Source: Lachnospiraceae bacterium UBA3316 (GTDB taxonomy: Bacteria; Bacillota; Clostridia; Lachnospirales; Lachnospiraceae). Taken from it: 64,000 bases of DNA. Made by a program: the position numbers and the translations under genes. The stretch spans positions 1 through 64,000 of the forward strand of contig DESK01000044.1 of assembly GCA_002361955.1 (NCBI GenBank). The letters run 5' to 3'. Position 1 is the stretch's first letter. Each line of letters opens with the position of its first letter. Under the pieces are notes generated by a model. It was not told the DNA's origin and did no database searches. It was given only the letters and a program-made list of their open reading frames with translations. Shown here piece after piece: positions 16,118 through 25,218 of the stretch.

Positions 16118-16597
16118 TTACTTATGATACGGCTCATGCATCATGATCCTGTATCCCCGGTAGATTTGTTCCAGCAGGATCAGCCGCATAAGCTGGTGGG
16201 GAAAGGTCATCCTGGAAAAACTGAGCAGATAATCTGCCCGGGACAGCACCTCCTTCGAAAGTCCCAGGGAACCGCCGATCACAAATACCAGGCTGCTTTT
16301 CCCCTGGATCCCCAGATTCTCCATCAGCTTTGACAGCTCCACGGAATCCAGCATCTTCCCCTGGATCGCCAGGGCGATCACATAATCTTCCTCCCTGATA
16401 TAGCGCAAAAGCCGCTTTCCTTCCGTATCCTTGATCTGCTCCTCCAGAGCTTCCCCGGCCTTATCCGGCGTCTTTTCATCGGCCACCTCCAAAATCTCCA
16501 GCTTACAATAACGGCTCAGGCGTTTACAGTATTCCGCAATTCCCTGAACCAGATATTTTTCTTTAATCTTCCCCACGGTAAGTAAGGTAATCTTCAT
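16118..16597 (-). CDS. rlmH: 23S rRNA pseudouridine-1915 N3-methyltransferase
   Basis: 159 residues, the normal size. SPOUT-class methyltransferase acting on the ribosomal helix 69. Motifs: MKITLLTVGKIKEKYL at the start, VIALAIQGKMLDSVELSKLM, the knot region LVFVIGGSLGLSKEVLSRAD, and the C-terminal MTFPHQLMRLILLEQIYRGYRIMMHEPYHK. A 49-residue upstream extension is not supported: the family N-terminus and the GGATGG ribosome site fix the start. Only 20 bases separate its stop from the end of tetR on the other strand, with no room for a terminator. Confidence 0.96.
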   Translation of the reverse strand: MKITLLTVGKIKEKYLVQGIAEYCKRLSRYCKLEILEVADEKTPDKAGEALEEQIKDTEGKRLLRYIREEDYVIALAIQGKMLDSVELSKLMENLGIQGKSSLVFVIGGSLGLSKEVLSRADYLLSFSRMTFPHQLMRLILLEQIYRGYRIMMHEPYHK

Positions 16598-16672
16598 AAC
16601 GTTTCCATCCTTTCTGCGTTCCATGCGGAGCATTTTTTGTATCGCAAAACTCCGAAGGAATTTTCTATGACG

Positions 16673-16695
16673 CAAAAAGCGCCGCATAAGGCGCC
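16673..16695 (-). terminator. Terminator after the Dabb-protein gene
   Basis: Minus-strand stem GGCGCC/GGCGCU (16690-16695 with 16678-16683, 6-base loop) followed by five U residues, 60 bases after the stop of the Dabb-protein gene. It ends the nfnA-nfnB-Dabb transcript. The remaining bases up to rlmH show no gene. Confidence 0.65.
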
Positions 16696-16756
16696 GTCCT
16701 GCCTTCCCGGCAAGGCGGCTGCCCTGTGCAGCGCTCATTTTCATTTACGTATTTAC

Positions 16757-17059
16757 TTATGCTTCGAAATCGATCGCTGTCCTGTTGCACACAAAGGGGC
16801 GCACATACGTATCCGCCACCTTTACATGCTCCGGATGGGACGCATACACCTTTAAATCCTCCGGTGTACGGTGCTCCGTCATCAGCACCATATCATGGGT
16901 GCTGGAAGGCAGCACATCCGCCACAAACTCAGCGGATACCAGCCCCGGGACTTTCCCCACCAGGGCGCACAGCTGCTCCTTCATGGCTGCCTTCAGTTCC
17001 GGCCTCTTTGCCTCTTCGATCTCTTCCTTAAAGCACCAGGTTACAATATGACGAACCAT
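16757..17059 (-). CDS. Stress-responsive A/B-barrel (Dabb) domain protein
   Basis: 100 residues, one Dabb domain. MVRHIVTWCFKEE opens with the usual HIV-type strand; LVGKVPGLVSAEFVADVLPSSTHDMVLMTE and DLKVYASHPEHVKVADTYVRPFVCNRTAIDFEA complete the dimeric ferredoxin-like barrel. The biochemical role is unknown for most members. It lies 15 bases after nfnB and has AGAGAGGG upstream, so it is likely cotranscribed with the transhydrogenase genes. Confidence 0.88.
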   Translation of the reverse strand: MVRHIVTWCFKEEIEEAKRPELKAAMKEQLCALVGKVPGLVSAEFVADVLPSSTHDMVLMTEHRTPEDLKVYASHPEHVKVADTYVRPFVCNRTAIDFEA

Positions 17060-17074
17060 ACAAAAACCCTCTCT

Positions 17075-18463
17075 TTACCGTTTAGATAAAAACTCGTGAA
17101 TGCCCTTTGCGGCCGCTTTTCCCGCTCCCATAGCCAAGATAACGGTTGCCGCGCCTGTCACGGCGTCTCCGCCTGCGAATACACCCTCCTTGGAGGTCTG
17201 TCCCGTCGTCTCGTCCGCAATGATGCACTTTCTCCTGTTTGTATCCAGGCCGATCGTCGTAGAAGAGATCAGCGGGTTCGGGGAGGTTCCAAGGGACATG
17301 ATCACCGTATCCAGCTCCAGCTCAAACTCAGAGCCCGGAATGGCCACCGGACGTCTTCTTCCGGAAGCATCCGGCTCGCCCAGCTCCATACGGATGCAGC
17401 GCATACCCTTGACTGCGTCATTCTCATCTACAAGAATCTCTGTGGGGTTCGTCAGCAGGTCAAAGATCACGCCCTCTTCCTTTGCGTGGTGCACTTCTTC
17501 TACTCGTGCCGGAAGCTCCGCCTCACTGCGGCGGTATACAATATGTACCTCTGCGCCCAGGCGGAGAGCCGTTCTTGCCGCGTCCATAGCTACATTTCCG
17601 CCGCCTACGACTGCTACCTTCTTGCCTCTCGCGATCGGTGTGTCATAATTCTCATCAAATGCCTTCATCAGGTTGTTTCTCGTCAGATATTCATTTGCGG
17701 AGAATACGCCGTTTGCGTTCTCCCCGGGAATACCCATAAACATCGGAAGGCCTGCGCCGGAACCGATAAATACAGCCTCGAAGCCCTCCTCGTCCATCAG
17801 CTCGTCGATCGTGGTGGACTTACCGATAATCACGTTTGTCTCAATCTTCACTCCCAGGGCTTTTACATTTTCCACCTCGGCAGCTACGACTTTGTTCTTC
17901 GGAAGACGGAACTCCGGAATACCATAAACCAGAACACCGCCGGCCTCATGGAGCGCCTCAAAGATTGTCACATCATAGCCAAGCTTTGCCAGATCGCCTG
18001 CGCAGGTAAGTCCGGAGGGGCCGGAACCGATCACGGCTACCTTATGGCCGTTCTTCTCTGCGGGAGCTGAAGGCTTAATGCCGTTCTCTCTTGCCCAGTC
18101 AGCCACGAAACGCTCAAGCTTACCGATGGAAATCGGCTCACCCTTAATACCGCGGATACATTTTCCTTCACACTGGCTCTCCTGGGGACATACGCGGCCG
18201 CAGATCGCGGGAAGCGCGCTGGACTGGGAAATAATCCTGTAAGCCTCCTCAAAGTTCCCCTCCTTCACCTCATGGATGAACGCAGGAATGTTAATGGATA
18301 CCGGGCATCCCTGCATACATTTCGCATTTTTGCAGTTGATGCAGCGGGCTGCCTCCTCCATTGCCTCTTCTTTATTATATCCCAAACATACTTCCTCGAA
18401 GTTCGCAGCTCTCACCTTCGGAGCCTGCTCCCTTACCGGAACCTTCTTCAATACGTCAGCCAT
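17075..18463 (-). CDS. nfnB: NfnB, large subunit of ferredoxin:NADP+ bifurcating transhydrogenase
   Basis: 462 residues, glutamate-synthase-small-subunit (GltA) family. N-terminal Cys clusters CINCKNAKCMQGCPVSINIP and CGRVCPQESQCEGKC bind two 4Fe-4S clusters; then an FAD Rossmann motif VAVIGSGPSGLTCAGDLAKLGYDV and an NADPH-type motif VAVVGGGNVAMDAARTALRLGAEVHIVYRR, ending with GVFAGGDAVTGAATVILAMGAGKAAAKGI. With the overlapping nfnA gene (stop and start share a base) this indicates the Nfn complex, which couples NADH and reduced ferredoxin to NADP+ reduction by electron bifurcation. Without NfnA next door the call could have been a glutamate synthase subunit. Confidence 0.92.
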   Translation of the reverse strand: MADVLKKVPVREQAPKVRAANFEEVCLGYNKEEAMEEAARCINCKNAKCMQGCPVSINIPAFIHEVKEGNFEEAYRIISQSSALPAICGRVCPQESQCEGKCIRGIKGEPISIGKLERFVADWARENGIKPSAPAEKNGHKVAVIGSGPSGLTCAGDLAKLGYDVTIFEALHEAGGVLVYGIPEFRLPKNKVVAAEVENVKALGVKIETNVIIGKSTTIDELMDEEGFEAVFIGSGAGLPMFMGIPGENANGVFSANEYLTRNNLMKAFDENYDTPIARGKKVAVVGGGNVAMDAARTALRLGAEVHIVYRRSEAELPARVEEVHHAKEEGVIFDLLTNPTEILVDENDAVKGMRCIRMELGEPDASGRRRPVAIPGSEFELELDTVIMSLGTSPNPLISSTTIGLDTNRRKCIIADETTGQTSKEGVFAGGDAVTGAATVILAMGAGKAAAKGIHEFLSKR

Positions 18464-19353
18464 TATTCGTCACCTCCACAATTTCCGCAGCCACCGTGAT
18501 GGGTATCGCCCTCACGCAGCTTCAGGAGAGCTCTGCCCTCTGCCGTCCTGTACATCTGCTGTCTCTTCATGGCTTCATCAAAATTAATCAGATGGCCATC
18601 GAACTCCGGTCCGTCTACGCAGGCAAATTTCACTTCGTCGCCCACTGTCAGACGGCAGGCGCCGCACATGCCGGTTCCGTCCACCATGATCGGATTCATG
18701 CTGACAATCGTGGGAATGCCCAGCTTCTTTGTGGTCAGGCAGCAGAACTTCATCATGATCATCGGGCCGATGGAAACGCAGAGGTCATAGCTCTTACCCT
18801 CTTCGTTTACCAGGTCTTCGATCACCTTCGTAACCATACCGCTTCTTCCATAAGAGCCGTCATCTGTGGTGATGTACAGGTTGCCTGCCACCGCCTTCAT
18901 CTTCTCCTCAAGGATGATCAGATCCTTGGTCTTCGCGCCCACGATCACATCCGCATCAATGCCATGCTCATGCAGCCATTTTACCTGGGGGTATACAGGG
19001 GCGGTACCTACGCCGCCGGCCACGAACAGGATCTTTTTCTTCTTTACTTCCTCTAAGTCATCGGTACAAAGCTCTGAGGGCTTACCGAGAGGTCCGACAA
19101 AATCTCTGAAGGAATCTCCTGCCTGCAGTTTGGACATTCTCTCTGTGGATGCCCCGATGATCTGGAACACGATGGTGATCGTGCCAGCTTCTCTATCATA
19201 ATCGCAAATCGTCAGCGGGATTCTCTCTCCCTTTTCATCAATCTTAGCGATGATAAACTGCCCCGGAAGGCAATGCTTTGCAATACGAGGTGCTTCTACA
19301 TCCATTAAGTAGATCGGCCCTGTAAGCTTTTCCGCTTTTTTAATCAAATACAT
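18463..19353 (-). CDS. nfnA: NfnA, small subunit of ferredoxin:NADP+ bifurcating transhydrogenase
   Basis: 296 residues, ferredoxin-NADP reductase-like. FAD-binding barrel (GQFIIAKIDEKGERIPLTICDYD), NAD-binding region (ILFVAGGVGTAPVYPQVKWLHEHG) and a C-terminal 2Fe-2S-type Cys cluster (CGACRLTVGDEVKFACVDGPEFDGH). A trailing Cys-rich tail, HHGGCGNCGGDE, is unusual and could bind metal. Pairs with NfnB. The start follows CAGGAGGAAAATC, and a good promoter is 39 bases upstream, making this the first gene of the operon nfnA-nfnB-Dabb. Confidence 0.92.
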   Translation of the reverse strand: MYLIKKAEKLTGPIYLMDVEAPRIAKHCLPGQFIIAKIDEKGERIPLTICDYDREAGTITIVFQIIGASTERMSKLQAGDSFRDFVGPLGKPSELCTDDLEEVKKKKILFVAGGVGTAPVYPQVKWLHEHGIDADVIVGAKTKDLIILEEKMKAVAGNLYITTDDGSYGRSGMVTKVIEDLVNEEGKSYDLCVSIGPMIMMKFCCLTTKKLGIPTIVSMNPIMVDGTGMCGACRLTVGDEVKFACVDGPEFDGHLINFDEAMKRQQMYRTAEGRALLKLREGDTHHGGCGNCGGDE

Positions 19354-19391
19354 GATTTTCCTCCTGTTTTTCTTTTTTTTACGTTATTTTT

Positions 19392-19420
19392 AGTATAAAA
19401 CAATCATATCGAATTTTCAA
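19392..19420 (-). promoter_or_regulatory. nfnA promoter
   Basis: Minus strand TTGAAA (19415-19420), 17 bases, TATACT (19392-19397), about 39 bases before the nfnA start. Good sigma-A match; no operator seen. Confidence 0.75.
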
Positions 19421-19439
19421 TAGAAAATTCCGTCCTTCT

Positions 19440-22190
19440 CTATACGGATTCTTCCAGATAGCGTTCGAATTCCTCCGCCGTCATCAACACCTTTCTGGGC
19501 TTCGTGCCCTCCTCCGGCCCTACCACGCCTGCGTCCGCCAGCTGGTCCATGATCCTGGCCGCCCGGTTAAACCCGATCTTGTACATCCGCTGGAGCATTC
19601 CGATGGATGCCTTGTCCTTTTCTATGATAAACCTTCCGGCCTCGGCAAAGTGGGCGTCCACCTCCCCGCCGCCTGTGGTCTGCTCCGCGATCCGCTGCAC
19701 CTTTACGATCTGCTCCTCCATGCCGCTCGTATAAGCCTCACTGCTGTTTTTCTGGGACAAGAAGCGGACAACCTCCCCCACCTCCTCATCGGTGACGAAA
19801 GCGCCCTGGACCCTGGCAGGCTTCGGATAGCCCTGGGGATAAAAGAGCATATCGCCCTTTCCCAGGAGCTTCTCCGCGCCGTTCATGTCGATAATCGTCC
19901 GGGAATCCACACCGGAGGATACGGCAAAGGCGATCCTGGAGGGCATATTTGCCTTGATCAATCCTGTGATTACGTTGACGGAAGGCCGCTGGGTGGCAAT
20001 GATCAGATGGATGCCCGCCGCCCTGGCAAGCTGGGCCAGACGGCAGATGGAATCCTCCACCTCCCCCGGGGCTACCATCATCAGATCCGCCAGCTCATCC
20101 ACAATGATGACGATCTGGGGCAGCTTTTCCGGTTTTCCTTCCTCTTCAATATCTTTGATGGACTCCACCTTTTCATTGTAGCCCTTCAGGTCACGGACAT
20201 TGAGGTCCGCAAACTTTTTATAGCGCTCCATCATCTCCGCCACCCCCCAGTTCAGGGCCCCCGCGGCCTTCTTGGGGTCAGTCACCACCGGGATAAAGAG
20301 ATGCGGAATTCCATTGTACACGCTGAGCTCCACCACCTTGGGGTCGATCATGATCAGCTTCACATCCTCCGGCCTGGCCTTGTAAAGGATGCTCATGATG
20401 ATCGTATTGATGCACACCGATTTTCCGGAACCCGTAGCTCCGGCAATCAGCAGATGGGGCATTTTTGCGATATCCGTCACCACCACCTTCCCGGCAATGT
20501 CCTTTCCTGCCGCGAAGGCCAGGCTCGACGGATGCTTCTGGAACTCCGGAGACTCCAGAATCTCCCGCAGCCTGACGGGACTGTTTTCCTTGTTCGGCAC
20601 CTCGATGCCCACGGCCGCCTTTCCCGGGATCGGTGCCTCGATACGGATATCCTCGGCCGCCAGGTTCAGCTTAATATCGTCTGCCAGGTTCACGATCCGG
20701 CTGACCTTTACGCCCTGCTTGGGCGTCAGCTCATACCGGGTCACGGAAGGCCCGCAGCTTACGCTTGTCACGCTCACCTCCACGCCGAAATCATGGAGGG
20801 TCTTCTGAAGCTTGGCTGCCGTTGCCTGCAGCTCCTGCCTCGTCTCCCCTGCCTTGCCTCCCCGTGGCTTTGACAGGAGGCTCAGGGGCGGGAACTCATA
20901 CTTGGGAGGCTGGGCTTTCGCCGTAGCGGCGATCTCCTCAGCCACTGCCCTCCGCCCTTCCTCCTGTTCCTCTGCGGAAGAACGGGGATTCTTTTCCTTC
21001 TTCTCGGAGGCTGCCCCCAAAGCGGCTGCCTCCCTCCGCTCCGCCGGGATCTCCTGATCCGCCGGAAGCTCCCGGGTCTCTGAAAAATCCGGAACCCCAG
21101 AACTGTCCCGATCCTCCGAAAAGCTCATGGCTTCCGGGAGATCCCCGGCCTCCGGAATCTCCAGGTTCTCCGAAACGTCCCTGGCCAGCGGAATGTCGAT
21201 CGCCTCGGAAAGAGGAATCTCGATGAACTCTTCCGGCTCTTCCCCGGAAGGCTCCCCCACGTCAAAAAACAGCCGCGGGGCCTCCGGCTCCCTGAAGGGC
21301 GCGGACGCGGACGCAGGCACTGTCTCCTGGCTGATGGAGAAGATCTCCGGCTCCCCCCTGGTCTGGGCTTTTCCGCTCTCCTCTGCCCCATCAATCCTTG
21401 TATCCAGGCTCACGCCGCTGACCTTATGCTCCATACGGGGCTCCCTCTGTATCCGTTCCAGCTCCTCCTGGTTCCTCAAAAGCCGCGCTCTCTCCTCCTC
21501 CAGCTTTTTCCTTCTGGCGATCTGGCGCTGTTCCCTGCGCAGGGCGGACTTTTCCTTCAGAAAATCGGCGTCCTTCCTGGCGGACTGGTACATCCGGCTT
21601 CCGCCTTTTTTCATCCCCGTAAACAGAGATTTTTCAGTGATCAATACGACACAGATGATCCCAAAAATCAGCAGCAGGGCGTACGCTCCCGCTAATCCCA
21701 GCCCCGCGCTTAAGGGCCGGCTGATCAGGCCGCCCACAAGGCCGCCTCCCGACTTATATTCCGCGCTGAGCCGATAATAGTCCAGGATTTTCTTTGGCCT
21801 GTTCCCACCGTTTACCAGCAGCTCCGTCAGCGCGCACAAGGCCAGCCAAAGAGCAATAGAAGCCCCTGTCTTTACCCATACCGCCCGGTTTCCCTTATTG
21901 GAAATATTGAAGGCGATGACCAAAAGCAGCACAAACGGCAGCAGATACGCCAAAAATCCAAACACGCCAAACAGAAAAGCGCTGACTGCGTTTCCCACCA
22001 CGCCGCCAAAGCCCAGATTGCTGATAAATATCACCACGGACAGGGCGATCACAAGCCACAGAAGCACTTCCTCTTTGATCGTAATCCCCTGGGATACCTC
22101 CGGCTGCTTTGCCCTCTTTGCCGCGGGCTTTTTTCTCGTCTTCGCCGCCCCTGTCCCTGTACGTTTCTTTCCCCTGGTATTCTCCGTCAT
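19440..22190 (-). CDS. ftsK: FtsK/SpoIIIE DNA translocase
   Basis: 916 residues. Four to five membrane segments (about residues 40-200), then a long acidic, Pro/Glu/Ser-rich linker (about 230-440), then the motor: LIAGATGSGKSVCINTIIMSIL (Walker A), KLIMIDPKVVEL, IVIIVDELADLMM (Walker B), IHLIIATQRPSVNVITGLIKANMPSRIAF, and a C-terminal gamma winged helix (GMLQRMYKIGFNRAARIMDQLADAGVVGPEEG). It moves DNA through the septum at division or sporulation. The ATG chosen has AGGAG 7 bases upstream; a GTG 15 bases earlier is less likely. I cannot tell FtsK from SpoIIIE by sequence alone; either label fits. Confidence 0.94.
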   Translation of the reverse strand: MTENTRGKKRTGTGAAKTRKKPAAKRAKQPEVSQGITIKEEVLLWLVIALSVVIFISNLGFGGVVGNAVSAFLFGVFGFLAYLLPFVLLLVIAFNISNKGNRAVWVKTGASIALWLALCALTELLVNGGNRPKKILDYYRLSAEYKSGGGLVGGLISRPLSAGLGLAGAYALLLIFGIICVVLITEKSLFTGMKKGGSRMYQSARKDADFLKEKSALRREQRQIARRKKLEEERARLLRNQEELERIQREPRMEHKVSGVSLDTRIDGAEESGKAQTRGEPEIFSISQETVPASASAPFREPEAPRLFFDVGEPSGEEPEEFIEIPLSEAIDIPLARDVSENLEIPEAGDLPEAMSFSEDRDSSGVPDFSETRELPADQEIPAERREAAALGAASEKKEKNPRSSAEEQEEGRRAVAEEIAATAKAQPPKYEFPPLSLLSKPRGGKAGETRQELQATAAKLQKTLHDFGVEVSVTSVSCGPSVTRYELTPKQGVKVSRIVNLADDIKLNLAAEDIRIEAPIPGKAAVGIEVPNKENSPVRLREILESPEFQKHPSSLAFAAGKDIAGKVVVTDIAKMPHLLIAGATGSGKSVCINTIIMSILYKARPEDVKLIMIDPKVVELSVYNGIPHLFIPVVTDPKKAAGALNWGVAEMMERYKKFADLNVRDLKGYNEKVESIKDIEEEGKPEKLPQIVIIVDELADLMMVAPGEVEDSICRLAQLARAAGIHLIIATQRPSVNVITGLIKANMPSRIAFAVSSGVDSRTIIDMNGAEKLLGKGDMLFYPQGYPKPARVQGAFVTDEEVGEVVRFLSQKNSSEAYTSGMEEQIVKVQRIAEQTTGGGEVDAHFAEAGRFIIEKDKASIGMLQRMYKIGFNRAARIMDQLADAGVVGPEEGTKPRKVLMTAEEFERYLEESV

Positions 22191-22286
22191 CTTTATACTC
22201 CTCACACATTCTTTTTTACTGCTTTTCCTCTCCCGCAGTTCCTGTTTTGCCTGGCCGGATACCTGCGGCAGGCTTTTCTATGACAT

Positions 22287-22326
22287 AAAACAGCAGGAAA
22301 TCCATCGGTTCATGGCTTTTCCTGCT
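22287..22326 (-). terminator. Terminator after uppP
   Basis: A two-tier hairpin: outer arms AGCAGGAAA/TTTCCTGCT (22292-22300, 22318-22326) and inner arms CCAT/ATGG, followed on the minus strand by GUUUUAUG. It lies in the 226-base gap between uppP and ftsK, which otherwise shows only a short GGCGA/TCGCC stem near 22390. Confidence 0.65.
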
Positions 22327-22416
22327 ATGTTATACATCATTTTCCGGAGCGCTTCCGGCTCCCCTATCGGTATGGCTTTCCTAAACGGCGATGGCTTCGC
22401 CTGCAGCCACAACCCC

Positions 22417-23295
22417 TTACTTTATTACAAAATGTGCCACGATGGCCACGATACCGATCAAAAAGCAATAAATTGCGAACCCTTTAAACTTCTTTTTGCG
22501 GACAACAGCCAGCATCAGCTTGATGCAGATATATCCTACCACGCCTGCGATCAGCGCGCCGACCACACAGCAGAGAATCAGGTTTCCTGTGACAGGCTCC
22601 GCGGCCACATCCTTGATCTCCAAAACAGAAGCGCCCAGGATCGCCGGAACAGACATCAGGAAGGAATACTTCACTGCGAACCGCTTGTCAAACCCGCTGA
22701 GCAGGCAGGCTGTGATCGTGGTTCCGGAACGGGAAAGCCCCGGCAGCGTGGACAAGCCCTGGGCAATACCGATAAAGAAACCGTTGGTATACGTCACATC
22801 CCGCGGGATCTTTGTCCCATCTTCTGTAAAATCAGCTACAAACAGCAGGATGCCTGTCAGTATCAGACAGACACCGGGAACGATCAGCGTCGCGCTTGCC
22901 GCCTCCACCAGGCTTTTCGCCGCGTACCCGATCACTCCTGTGGGAATCGTAGACACGAGAATCAACACTACAAATTTCCGGTAATTGTTATGTATCACCC
23001 GTTTATAGCGGAGCGCTTCATCGTCTCTCCTGTTGGCAATCCAGATCTTGATATTCCCAACGATGTCGATGCAGATGCAGATGGCCTCCCGGATCATCCG
23101 GACGATGTCTTTCCAATAAACCACAAACACTGCCGCCAGCGTCCCCACATGGAGCATGATGTCAAACAGCATGCTCCCTCCCGTCTCAACTTTAAATATA
23201 TTCTGAAATATGGCCAGATGGCCCGAACTGCTCACCGGAAGAAATTCCGTTACCCCCTGTATGATTCCCAGAAGAATCGCCTGTATGATCGTCAT
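22417..23295 (-). CDS. uppP: Undecaprenyl-diphosphatase UppP/BacA
   Basis: 292 residues, polytopic membrane enzyme that dephosphorylates undecaprenyl pyrophosphate for reuse in wall synthesis; overexpression of family members gives bacitracin tolerance. Motifs: ILLGIIQGVTEFLPVSSSGHLAIF near the N-terminus with the (E/Q)E-type acidic residue, and the PGxSRSG motif as LPGLSRSGTTITACLLSGF. A cytoplasmic stretch with IVGNIKIWIANRRDDEALRYKRV between the second and third helices is normal in clostridial versions. Good ribosome site AGGAGGGGAAT. Confidence 0.95.
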   Translation of the reverse strand: MTIIQAILLGIIQGVTEFLPVSSSGHLAIFQNIFKVETGGSMLFDIMLHVGTLAAVFVVYWKDIVRMIREAICICIDIVGNIKIWIANRRDDEALRYKRVIHNNYRKFVVLILVSTIPTGVIGYAAKSLVEAASATLIVPGVCLILTGILLFVADFTEDGTKIPRDVTYTNGFFIGIAQGLSTLPGLSRSGTTITACLLSGFDKRFAVKYSFLMSVPAILGASVLEIKDVAAEPVTGNLILCCVVGALIAGVVGYICIKLMLAVVRKKKFKGFAIYCFLIGIVAIVAHFVIK

Positions 23296-23330
23296 ATTCC
23301 CCTCCTGAATTTCCGAACTTTATGTAGTGT

Positions 23331-23359
23331 ATTGTATCACACTTTTGCGGGATATACAA
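23331..23359 (-). promoter_or_regulatory. uppP promoter
   Basis: Minus strand TTGTAT (23354-23359), 17 bases, TACAAT (23331-23336), about 36 bases before uppP. Moderate -35 match. Confidence 0.5.
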
Positions 23360-23433
23360 ATTGTATTTCTTCTATTTAACAGTTTTCTTGTTTCTCGCTG
23401 TTTAGACGGAACATGTTCTGCAAATTCCGCCCG

Positions 23434-25218
23434 TTACGTCTCATTGCGGTAATACTGTGCCTGCGCCTGGTACAGCTTCCGGTAACTCCCCTCTTTTTGC
23501 ATCAGATTCGCGTGTGTATCAAAATCCTCCACCGTTCCATGGCCGATCACGAGAACACGGTCGCAAAACAGGCTGGAGGTCATCCGGTGAGAAACGTAGA
23601 GGACAGTCTTTCCCCGGGACATGCCGTCAAACTGCTCATAGAGCCTGGCCTCCGCCAGGGGATCTAAGGCGCTGGAGGGCTCGTCCAAAATGAGAAGCTC
23701 CGCATTTTTATACAACGCCCGGGCGATGGCAAGCTTTTGCTTTTCACCTCCCGACAAGTCAACGCCGTCCTCAAAATACTCCTTTCCAAGCCTCGCGTCC
23801 ATGCCGCCCGGCAGCCTTGCGAGAACCTCCTGCAGGTCCGTCTCTTCCAGCAGCGGGGCCAGCTCCTCCTGCGACGCGTCCCGGCCGTTGCAAACGATAT
23901 TCTCTTTGACCGAAAAGGCGAATAAGGCGTAGTCCTGGAACACACAGGCAATCTTATCACGGTACTGCTCCTCGTCCATCTCCCAGATGTCCTTCCCGTT
24001 TATGGAGATCACGCCCTCCGCAGGCCGATAGAGACGGCAGAGCAATTTCACCAGCGTACTCTTTCCGGCGCCGTTGAGTCCCACAACGGAGATTTTTTCT
24101 CCCTGGAAAATTTCAAAGCTGGCATCCTTGATGGCATACGTTTCCTGGCCGGGGTATCGGAAACTCACATGGTCGAACCGGATATTTGTGATCTTCTCCG
24201 GCACACGGTCCGTTCCCCCCTCCTGCTCCTGTACCTCCATCATCATAAAGCCTGCAAAGGGCTCCAGGTATTCCAGCAGCTGCTGCATTTCAACGGCTGC
24301 TTCCCCCAGGTCCGTGGCCCCTTTGATAAACCTCATGATCGCGTTGCTGTACAGGCTGAAGGAGCCCACGCCGATGGAGGGGCCGAACGCGTCCGAAAAC
24401 ACCCGGAAGCCCACATACCCATAGGCAAGATATTTTTGCAGGTTAAACACAAGGCTCTGTATTCCCAGAAATCTCCCCTGTTCCCGGTAAAATCGTCCGA
24501 AGCCTTCCTTGATGCCCTGATTATACCGGCTTACTTCATGGTTCAAAAGATCCTCCATCGCGAAAAGGCGGATATCCTTCTGCAGCGCCACGTCCATACA
24601 GCAGCCCGCATAATACCCGTACTTACGGTTCAGCGGTATGATCCCCCGCATAAAGGCAAGCTGTTTCCTTAAAAACAGCAGGTAGCACAGGATGTTTGCC
24701 GCCGCCATCAAAAGAAAAAGAAGCAAAATGACCGGGTTCAGAAAGCTCAAAACAACAGAAAGCCCCAAAAGAATAACGATATTCTGTAAAATCCTTTCGA
24801 TTCCGCCGAGGGCGGCAACGATGGCGTCCTGATTTTTTACCGCAAAGACAGCGTTTTCCTTTAAGTCCAGATAGCTTGCGGATTCCAGATTAGCATAGGG
24901 ATCCCCCATCACCTTGCTGCCAAGGGTATACTGAATCATCTCATTGACATAAACCTTCTTTTGTTCCAGATATCTTCCAAACAGGCGCTCCAGTAAAAAA
25001 GCGAGGCTGTTGGTCAGCACGATCAGCAGGCCGCAGGCCAAAAGATACTTCCACCGCTGCCGGCCAAACAATTCATCCAGCAAATATTTGACCCATACGC
25101 TGGAGAGAATCAGGGAGAGGCTGTTTGTGACTGTTTTTAGCAGAAGAAGCAGGACATAGCCCGGTGAAAACCTCCATATATTCCTGAGAAACCACCACAG
25201 TACCTTTATTTTTCTCAT
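23434..25218 (-). CDS. ABC exporter half-transporter, second subunit
   Basis: 594 residues: a six-helix membrane domain (about 15-310) fused to an ATPase. Walker A is GLNGAGKSTLVKLL, the signature is LSGGEKQKLAIARAL, Walker B is LLILDEPSSALDP, and the H-loop is VLYVSHRMTSSLFCDRV. Its start overlaps the end of the preceding half-transporter by 4 bases, so the two should form a heterodimer. Both resemble peptide or drug exporters whose substrate is not predictable. No precursor peptide gene is seen beside them. The stop is 138 bases from the uppP start. Confidence 0.88.
   Translation of the reverse strand: MRKIKVLWWFLRNIWRFSPGYVLLLLLKTVTNSLSLILSSVWVKYLLDELFGRQRWKYLLACGLLIVLTNSLAFLLERLFGRYLEQKKVYVNEMIQYTLGSKVMGDPYANLESASYLDLKENAVFAVKNQDAIVAALGGIERILQNIVILLGLSVVLSFLNPVILLLFLLMAAANILCYLLFLRKQLAFMRGIIPLNRKYGYYAGCCMDVALQKDIRLFAMEDLLNHEVSRYNQGIKEGFGRFYREQGRFLGIQSLVFNLQKYLAYGYVGFRVFSDAFGPSIGVGSFSLYSNAIMRFIKGATDLGEAAVEMQQLLEYLEPFAGFMMMEVQEQEGGTDRVPEKITNIRFDHVSFRYPGQETYAIKDASFEIFQGEKISVVGLNGAGKSTLVKLLCRLYRPAEGVISINGKDIWEMDEEQYRDKIACVFQDYALFAFSVKENIVCNGRDASQEELAPLLEETDLQEVLARLPGGMDARLGKEYFEDGVDLSGGEKQKLAIARALYKNAELLILDEPSSALDPLAEARLYEQFDGMSRGKTVLYVSHRMTSSLFCDRVLVIGHGTVEDFDTHANLMQKEGSYRKLYQAQAQYYRNET

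Noticed and set aside
17075..18463. Glutamate synthase small subunit
   Set aside because: The family is shared, but the overlapping NfnA gene and the absence of a large gltB partner in the window make NfnB the better call.
21895..22209. Small open frame over the ftsK N-terminus
   Set aside because: It is a shadow of the ftsK frame with low-complexity translation and no independent signals beyond the ftsK ribosome site.
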